From Carex sylvatica (taxonomy: Eukaryota; Streptophyta; Magnoliopsida; Poales; Cyperaceae): 40,420 bases of DNA. Below the pieces are notes generated by a model. That model did not search any database and was not told where the DNA came from. It worked only from the letters and a program-made list of their open reading frames with translations. Shown here in pieces: positions 33,203-40,420 of this stretch. The DNA lies in NCBI GenBank assembly GCA_964058845.1, contig CAXKVR010000478.1, forward strand, positions 1 to 40,420. The letters are read 5' to 3'. Position numbers and translations under genes: made by a program. Each line of letters starts with the position of its first letter. Position 1 is the stretch's first letter.

Positions 33203-34751
33203 TTATATTTTAAAATTGACTGTTTTGTCCTTCTTGATTACATTCCAACAAGCCTGCGGGCAAAATGACAAATCTTCGAAAGAGAAAATAAAAAAACGCT
33301 ACATCCCAAATCAGTCAGGTGTAAACGCACCGGATATCATCAGATTTTATCCGGTGCGTTTGAGACTATTTGTAAACGCTACATTCGAATTTAATTTTTT
33401 GTTTGAGGTATATTTGAGACTATTTGTAAACGCTACATTCAAATATTATTACGGATAATAATACAATTTAATAACTAACTATCTGTATCTGTTCCGTTCA
33501 CACTCCTAGATCACAACAAAGATACTATTTATTTTTAATGTACATTTATAAAAAAAAAAAATAGCGTCAAATATATTAGTTTAAATATTTTAAATGAATT
33601 AATGAAATAACAAAGATATTTTTAGTCTAGTAGTCAAGAATAACACTTTATGACCGTGAGATTGAAATTCAAATAAATAATCCTTATTGAATAATAAAAA
33701 AATTGACATTTGAAAAATTAGATCTTTATATGCCAAAATTTTCAACAAGTCCACGTTACCATGATATATTGATATCCATTGTTAGCCACAGACCTCGAGT
33801 AATGACTTAAATCAAAACCTATAATTATGTTAGCAAATAGAGTGGATAATAATTATAATTAGATTTTGCATAAAATAATAATTCAAATAATTTATAGTAT
33901 CTTAATTAGTCACTTTGTGAAAAAAAAAATTGAAGATAAAAAAGAGTTTGCTAAAAGCGTACAATTACAAAAGCATCAATAATATCACAAGTTCATTGAA
34001 TGCAGATATCCAATAAGAAAGTACGACCGGGCTTATACGGGTAGGACCGTAGGAGCAACTATTATGATGTCAGTTGGACCAAGGAGTCCGATGCGCATTG
34101 GGTCAAAAGTCAAAACCGATTCAATGTAACCTACTAGTTGTCTTATTAACGAGAACAGAGTAGGTTTGTTGGACTCTGAGACCGTTCGATTCGTTTTAAG
34201 ATCTGTACACATAAAAATTAATGTGAGCACGTACAAATATTAAAGAAGAGCGTGTGGATCTTTTAGCCGATCAATCGATCCTGGAGCCAATCAAATTTAA
34301 AGTAGACTCCATAAGCATCAGACTTACTCTGCAGATTGAAGCCTTAGGGACATCAATGACATCCTTTTAATTAGCGTTTGTTCCATATGAATAATTTTTT
34401 TTTGTTCCATTAGCTTATAGGGCATGCGTAGAATTAAAAAAAAAAATGTTAGCTAAATGAATAAGAATACAAGTAAAGAGTAAAGACTATTTAGTATCTT
34501 TTTTAAAATGTCTCGATAGAAGCTGTTATGTATTGTTAAATTTAACGGAATGTACAAATTGCACTTACATAATCCATCTTACAAAACTACATGCACCTAC
34601 ACCTTACCAATAAATACTGAAAAGAAAAGAAAGAATATAAACAAACTAAAACTCAACAAAAATTCAACCAAAGATTACATTCATTTAAAATCCTGCTCAC
34701 TAATATCTTAGGAGTAAGATAGTTTCCTCTGAAAATTCTTTCGTTTCGCTG
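33203..34751. other. Intergenic DNA with small repeat relics
   Basis: 33323-33361 is a hairpin: AAACGCACCGGAT faces ATCCGGTGCGTTT, perfect over 13 bp. TTTGAGACTATTTGTAAACG then CTACATTC occurs at 33359 and again at about 33413. 33621-33672 (TAGTCTAGTAGTCAAGAATA and AGATTGAAATTCAAAT) resembles tRNA-derived SINE A and B boxes. 34176-34250 (GAGACCGTTCGATTCGTTTT then GCACGTACAAATATTAAAG) matches the core of the family A composite at 14270. No gene seen. Confidence 0.5.
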
Positions 34752-35100
34752 TTTTCAAATTGCCCAAGTTGTGCATATGAACCAGAAAATCCCTATCTTC
34801 TCCTTTAATCCACCATGGTTGTAAATTCTATCTCTGAGCACTTCAGTTGAAAAGATCCATATCTCTTGAATGGTGGCACCATTTTTTTTCAGATTTATTC
34901 CCAGCTTTGCAGAAAGCATGCTCCATACTCTCACTGCATATCGACACTCGAATAGAAGATGTAAAGCGGTATCCAGTCTACCATTTGAGCACATGATACA
35001 CCCAATTTGACAGTCTACATGTCGCCTTAGCAACATGTCTTGCGTGAGTATTCTTCCATTTTCAAGACTAAGAACATGAAAATCTTAGCTGAATGAGAGC
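34752..35100 (-). pseudogene. LINE relic: reverse-transcriptase zinc-binding (zf-RVT) domain
   Basis: Reads KIFMFLVL then, after a frame change, ENGRILTQDMLLRRHVDCQI and IGCIMCSNGRLDTALHLLFE then CRYAVRVW. Cys-x2-Cys, His and Cys of the zinc site are visible. This is the C-terminal domain that follows the reverse transcriptase in plant non-LTR (LINE/L1-type) elements. No reverse transcriptase remains nearby, so it is a truncated fragment. Confidence 0.75.
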
Positions 35101-35737
35101 ACTTAGCAAAGACTATTAAGTATCAATATGGTAATTATAAAAATGGGCAATTTCATGTATCCCCTTCAAAAAAACTTTAATATTACGCACTTCTTCATCA
35201 AAAGTTCATAATATCATATTTGCTCTTCTAAATTATAGAACTCACATATTTATCAAATTCATCAACTTTTACATTAATTTAAATTATTCAACCTTTTAAA
35301 TTCATAATTCTCATTTTACTCTTATAAGATGGTTGAAATTGATTTGCATGGCATTTAATATGATAATATTTAGACAATAATTACTAATGTACTTATTAAA
35401 ATTGATATGAAGAGAAAATGTATGACTTTTGTTATAAGAATAATGTTAAACATATTATTTTTATTTGCATATCTTATCTTTTAGTTAAAGAACTGAAGAT
35501 ATTCGTGTTTCAAATTTTCTTGTTTTGATTAAAAAAATAGTTGAAATTGATAGAAAAATTGTCTATTAATTTTTATATTAGTAATGTTATTGTAGATGTG
35601 TAAAATAAATGAATTTTGATGGTCTATTTGTAAAAAATAATAAAATGAACTATTACATTAGTATTATTCATTATCCGTCTACTATTGTTTGGATATCTGA
35701 TAACCTAGATAAGGATAGGACAGAATAAGACCAATTA

Positions 35738-36216
35738 GGGTATGTTTGAATGTGTCAAGAATAGAGGTTATTCAAGAATAAAAACTATTTCAAATAGCAA
35801 TGTGCATTAATATTTTTACTATTCAGAATAGTTAGAATAGTTGATATTCTTTATTCCTTGTAAATATTATAAAAACTACTATTTGAAAGTTATGAAGAAA
35901 GAAAAAAAAAATGTTTCCTTCTCAAATTTCCATTAACACAATCCTAAAATGAGAAAACTGACACCACTTATGTTATCTTCACGCCATGACAATTCATTTG
36001 AGACCCCACTTGCTTATCTTTCCTCTTAATTAGCACCTTATTAACACTATTTTTTTCTTAGTTACAGCTATTCACTATTCCAAATAAACAATCTAATCAA
36101 CATTTTTACTAATCTGAATAACATCATTTTTACATTAATCTGAAAATCACTATTTTTTCACTATTCTTATTTACTAATCTCATATTTGGCTATTCTAGCT
36201 TCCATCCAAACATACT
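35738..36216. mobile_element. Possible MITE with TATGTTTG ends
   Basis: Left end GGTATGTTTGAATG then CAAGAATAG; inverted right end AGTATGTTTGGATGGAAGC then TAGAATAG. The interior repeats ACTATTC / GAATAGT words in both orientations. About 480 bp, no ORF, no convincing target duplication. Confidence 0.5.
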
Positions 36217-36623
36217 AAATAAATAAGAGTAGAAGAGTAGAGCATAGATAAGATCAATTTAATGATATGGATAAAAAAATGCTTCCACACGAAATCGTAT
36301 TGTACCCATTGGCATCTGTACCCGTGTTCTTATAAACCCAAGGAATGAGAACTCAGCGGGTACGGATTAGGGAGTGGTATATATAACTTCTACTTTTTCA
36401 GGGAAGGTATATATAACTTGAATAGAGATGAAGTTCTGTAGCCAGACATAATAAACTGATACAACTACAATCTGGGTACTATCCGATACAATAATTCTGA
36501 AGCAGATTTTAATCTATAGCAAGCACTTGCACTTATTGTCAAGGAATCAATTGTATTTACAGCATCCCACGTCATCTCAAGTAATAGAATTCTGGATTTC
36601 AAATTAGGAAACTTTCCATCCAA
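36217..36623. other. 3' flank of NAGLU
   Basis: Contains the presumed NAGLU 3' untranslated region (minus strand). No clear poly(A) signal or other feature seen. Confidence 0.4.
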
Positions 36624-39600
36624 TCAACTCAAATATTTTTTAAACAAGGATTTGGAAATGGCATAGGCGTCACCTGTTGCCTCAGTGGGATACTTCTTTG
36701 AACTAGACTGCCACGTGTTTGAATAAGAAATCCAACCTTTCCTCCATTCTTCAAGCTTGAAGCTTTTATTCTCTGTCAAGCTTTGTGATAAATAATTGAA
36801 ATACATTGAGGCTCTTGGGAGGTAGTAATCCTTCAGCAACCCGCTCCAAAATTTGTTCGCTGGGGGAGAGAAAGAGAGGTCAATGAAATTGTTTTCACTC
36901 TTGGAAACCATTTGAAGAAATAATTGGTAATACAATGTTGTAGTTTTGCTAGTACAAAACCAAACCAGTATGAAATTATAATAGAAAAAAAAAAATATAT
37001 ATATATATATATATATCAAAGTCTCAATGGAACCAGAAAAACAGTAAGTTGACATAATAAGCTATCAACTTGGTAGGTACAAGTCCAACTGGCTTGTCAG
37101 TGGTACCACACCCTCTAACAGGTCTTTGTACGGACATGTACCAGGACAGTGAGTACTGCAATCTTCCGCATGAATTTGATTAAATTGTAAGTGCCGTGAC
37201 AACCTACCATAGTCATGAAGTTTACTCTGATTAGTCTTTGTATTATCGTACCACATTGTCACCTGCGTTCTTGCATTCCACTCATACTGCATTAAAATTA
37301 AAGAGCGTTTTAATCACATACTATGCATGCCAGCCCCCCCCCCCCCCCCCCCCCCCCCCTCAAAAAAAAAAAAAAGCAAGTATTTGCAGGGTATATTTTG
37401 AAATTAATCCTTTCGTACGAAACAAGGTTATTATTTGCAGGAGGGAACAGTGAGAAATAAAAAAATAAAAAACAAAGGGCACTATGAAAAGTTAGTAAAA
37501 ATCCTATTTCCCAAAGGGTATAGTTGCAAGCTGACAAGCTAAAACAGCCAGATATTAAAAACACTAACGAACTGATGGTAAGCATTTTTTCGGCAGTTGC
37601 TAGATTTTCTTACTTTGATGTCAGGTGAGCAGCTGTCTTAATTAATTGATTTGAGGCTTAAATGAAACTTTTTTAGATATATTGAAGTTAACTGCACAGC
37701 GAGTTAATTAAGAATTTTTTTTTTTGAAAACTTTTGCAGAGGTCGTGAGGGGGAATTGAAGTCTCGATCTTTGGGTAGCCAACAGTCCTGGACCTTTTTT
37801 CTAGCTAACTGTGCTACCTCCCCTTTCTCGAGTTAATTAAGACTTAAATTTTTAGTTCCGACTTAAATGAAACAACTAAAAGATGCCATTAAAGTGCTGA
37901 TTTCAAAGTTTTTTTTTGAGGGAATGGCCCGTAGGCATGGTAAAGTCACGAAATTGTAAATAACTATGACAGACCTGCTTCATCTCACTACTAGTCATGG
38001 CAAGGCTTTTTGCATATTCGAGCCAGGTACCCAATAGGAAGTTGTCATCAGAGGCTAAAAGTGTGTCCAAATCCTCTATTATCCCCAAAAATTTCTTGGA
38101 ATGTAGATTCAATGTATTCAAATTGCCCATCCCATATGCTGTCAGTGCGTCTAGGTACACTTGATTTGCTAACTTGGAAAGAGTTTGCCTTGTCAGGTCA
38201 ACCAGATCATACCTGGTGACATCATACATTGAGACTGAATAAAATAAAATTGGTGCTCCATTGTTCATATTTAAGTTCCATGAAGATTCTTCTAAAAGAT
38301 GAACAAAAATAAGAGCCTAAAGTGTCTGACCAAACTAATCCTTTGGCAGTATTCCTCGTTTTGCTTGAAAATTGCTTGATTGTTAGTCATTTGCAACATC
38401 AAGGTTAATTCAGTTTTAATGAACCATGAAAAGCAAGTTTTAGGCTATATTTGATTAAATTAGGGGCGCTATTTCCAGGACACATTGATGCCAGTTCAGG
38501 TTTATCATAACAGTTATGGCTTTAATAGGTTTGATCAAGGCTTAGTTGCACAGTAAATGGGTGAATACCAATAAATTTGGGATCTTTTTTTTTTTGAACT
38601 GAAGCCCTTAGGCAATAAATTTGGGATCAACTATTCAACTATAATCATTCCACTTACCTGTAAGTTAGACTTCCTGAAATAGATTTCCCAGCATCTAGAA
38701 ATAACTTGAGAGCGTTGACAACTTCCTTCTGTGAGTACCACATATGTGGTTGTGGCAATTGTAGTGAAACCTCTCTTAGAAAGAATCGAGGGCTCATACG
38801 AGAGAGGTCTCGTCGAATGGAGAGCAGGGATTGTTTGGTGGGGGGACTCATATCAGGAAATTCAACTATGTAATCTTTGTTGTGGTCCTGTATTCGTGTT
38901 TAAAATGGGGCGTGAAATTTAAATTATAAACAAAAATAAGGTCTTCCCAAATTACTAGAAAGGTAGAACCATTGAATGGTTGAAGCCATTACTGGCATCG
39001 GCACGACAAGAAAGCAACCAGTAGTTACAGGCCATGGTTTCAGTAAAAGATGTATTTTACTTGAGAAAGTTTCAAACTAGCCCCTGCATAGTCCAAAAAT
39101 GCAGAAAATATTGGAAATGGGCCCCATTTTTGTTCATGAAATGCAAAAGCAATTGCTAGCCTCTCTTTTGATTTATCTGAGGAAATAAAAGTGTTCAATT
39201 TGCAACCCTAAATGCTAATATTTGGTGGTTTAAAAAGAGGAGAGTTTGGAATCACAGAAAGATATGAAGAGAAAGGAAAAAGAGAGAAAATTCACCGCGA
39301 TTCCATCTGTGCAATTATATATTGTTTGATAAAGAATTTGCCATGATTCATCAATTTCAGTAATAGCATGGCCATATCGCCTCTTTGAGTAGCTTTTTAA
39401 CCATTCCTATACAATTATATTACACAAATGAAACAATCAGACAAAGAAAAGATTTTAAAAGTGGGATAAGATATCTTGAAAACAAACTTCGTGACAACAT
39501 TAGCAACCAATAAAACAATTATCTAAAAAGCAAAAGAAATTGGAGACATGTTCTCTACATTTCAGATACGCTGAGTATCAAATTTGGTGCAACTTGAAAA

Positions 39601-39984
39601 CATATCAATCATCCATTGCTCAGATTGCAACAAATTTGATATGCGGGCTATCTAAAGTTCAAAACAATATAGAACAGTGAAATGCGGAAAAGGATATACC
39701 TTGACTTGAACTTTTTTATCTCGAAAAGCCATCTCAGACATAAGCTCGTACACCACTGGATTGTGCTCTATTCCTTCCATGCACATGCCGACACCAACCT
39801 AACATTTAATTCGAGAATTATCAAAAAGGAATTAAATATGAAGTGCATATTTATTTTAGTGTTGATAGTTCTTATATGAACCATTGTTGAATTGCTGCTT
39901 CTGCGGGCATCAATGGGTCCAGATGAAATAGCATCAAGTATCCCATACATCTCTATGTTACCGCCAAAGTTGTGCAACATGCAC
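36624..39984 (-). CDS. NAGLU: Alpha-N-acetylglucosaminidase (GH89), 3' part only
   Basis: Seven 3' exons on the minus strand: 39984-39882, 39798-39700, 39406-39296, 38887-38658, 38212-37975, 37286-37208, 36859-36624, all phase-consistent, encoding the last 365 or so residues; the enzyme is usually about 800 aa. It hydrolyses terminal alpha-linked N-acetylglucosamine, in lysosomes in animals and presumably in the vacuole or secretory route in plants. Recognised pieces: [20 protein letters not shown] (active-site region of GH89), [64 protein letters not shown], and [20 protein letters not shown]. The first base of exon 39984 completes a Trp codon whose exon is off the window. The donor after 39882 (ATG|GTTCAT) is weak but required by phase. 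The frame is intact throughout. The Arabidopsis homologue (CYL1) is reported as needed for reproduction. Confidence 0.95.
36990..37017. repeat. (TA)n microsatellite in last NAGLU intron
   Basis: About 14 TA units preceded by a poly-A run. Confidence 0.9.
37334..37375. repeat. 26-base C homopolymer followed by 14 A
   Basis: Uninterrupted C run at 37334-37359, then TC and an A run, in the NAGLU intron between the exons ending 37286 and starting 37975. Confidence 0.9.
37710..37830. repeat. Repeat relic in NAGLU intron
   Basis: A T run followed by GGGGGAATTGAAGTCTCGAT and AACTGTGCTACCTCCCC. The wording resembles tRNA-derived SINE or LINE tails seen across plants, but boxes are degenerate and no duplication was found. 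Confidence 0.35.
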
Positions 39985-40211
39985 CTGAATTCATGAAATT
40001 ACAACATAGCACATAATACAGAAAATTCAGATGTTGAATAACAAACCAATTGAACCAAAACCAACATCACAGTTAAACCCCAACACCGACTATTCTGTAT
40101 CCAGTTTTAGCCCTATGTTAATCCAACTCAACATCAAATAACATCAAATGTGCTATTGCCTCAAAAACCTATCGTATAAACTTCAAACTTCGATCTAAGT
40201 AGCTCACGAAA
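39985..40211 (-). other. NAGLU intron sequence
   Basis: Intron preceding the 39984 exon; its donor is beyond the right edge. No other feature seen. Confidence 0.6.
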
Positions 40212-40411
40212 TTGGATATATAATGAACTTGCAAAATACCATTTTTAACTATTTTTGAAATTATTTTACTATTTTTTATGATTTGTGAAAGATGGCAAAA
40301 AATGACTGATTTTTAAGTCATTTTTTGCCATCTTTCATAAATCATAAAAAATAGTAAAAAAATTTCAAAAATAGTAAAAAATGGTATTTTGCAAGTTCAT
40401 TATATAACCAA
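40212..40411. mobile_element. 200-bp palindromic MITE in NAGLU intron
   Basis: Near-perfect inverted repeat: TTGG.TATATAATGAACTTGC at the left end mirrors GCAAGTTCATTATATA.CCAA at the right. Two arms of about 94 bp meet at a loop near 40307-40316 (TGATTTTTAA) between AAAAAATGAC and GTCATTTTTT. Symmetry extends into AAATT/AATTT outside. No coding capacity. The element lies inside the intron upstream of the first visible NAGLU exon. Confidence 0.85.
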
Positions 40412-40420
40412 TTTACTGAG

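Noticed and set aside
37310..37585. 91-codon minus-strand ORF with a glycine run
   Set aside because: The glycine run is the C homopolymer; the rest is NAGLU intron.
1..40420. tRNA, rRNA, CRISPR, LTR retrotransposon or viral sequence
   Set aside because: No cloverleaf-compatible tRNA, rRNA segment, spaced repeat array, paired LTRs, gag-pol or viral coding sequence was seen on either strand; only a LINE zinc-binding fragment and SINE-like pieces.

Overview
This window is nuclear DNA of a flowering plant, most likely a eudicot or other non-grass. It is AT-rich, has many GT-AG introns, carries plant-type gene families and is crowded with DNA transposons. No bacterial, organellar or viral genes were seen. 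The species cannot be told from the sequence.

Four host genes can be reconstructed exon by exon. (1) 809-5301, minus: a choline transporter-like (CTL/PNS1) membrane protein, 6 exons, 544 aa. (2) 20350-24007, plus: POT1, the single-strand telomere-binding protein, 10 exons, 459 aa. (3) 25395-28805, minus: a UPF0114 membrane protein with a plastid-like N-terminus, 5 exons, 268 aa. (4) 36624-39984, minus: the last 7 exons of alpha-N-acetylglucosaminidase (NAGLU); its 5' half lies beyond the right edge. From memory, NAGLU, UPF0114 and CTL homologues also lie close together on Arabidopsis chromosome 5, so three of the four may form an old syntenic block into which POT1 and transposons have come.

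The remainder is mobile DNA. A decayed Mutator-like element with long terminal inverted repeats (29217-33193) carries a 5' fragment of a MULE transposase and, convergent to it, a plant mobile domain (PMD) gene. Each has a TAG stop where the family normally has Trp. A second long-TIR element (15288-19161) has no transposase; it holds a CT-rich leader, a long putative intron and a proline-rich 105-aa ORF, like a Pack-MULE. A small Mutator-type MITE family with 9-bp target duplications (best copies 5513-5692 and 28880-29063, older ones near 14236-14593, 20059-20205, 26246-26440 and 34176) has a member within about 300 bp upstream of the start codon of each of the three complete genes. There are also a 415-bp foldback element (7482-7896), a tRNA-derived SINE (11238-11402), a CGGTAT-rich inverted-repeat element (19227-19777), a Tourist-like MITE (28280-28492), a LINE zinc-binding remnant (34752-35100) and a 200-bp palindrome in a NAGLU intron (40212-40411).

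The genes do not form one pathway: lipid/choline transport, telomere capping, a plastid membrane protein of unknown role, and glycan turnover. The most interesting signals are the MITE family at the gene 5' ends, the MULE carrying a PMD gene, the chimeric non-autonomous element, and an exon-like fragment antisense to a UPF0114 intron.
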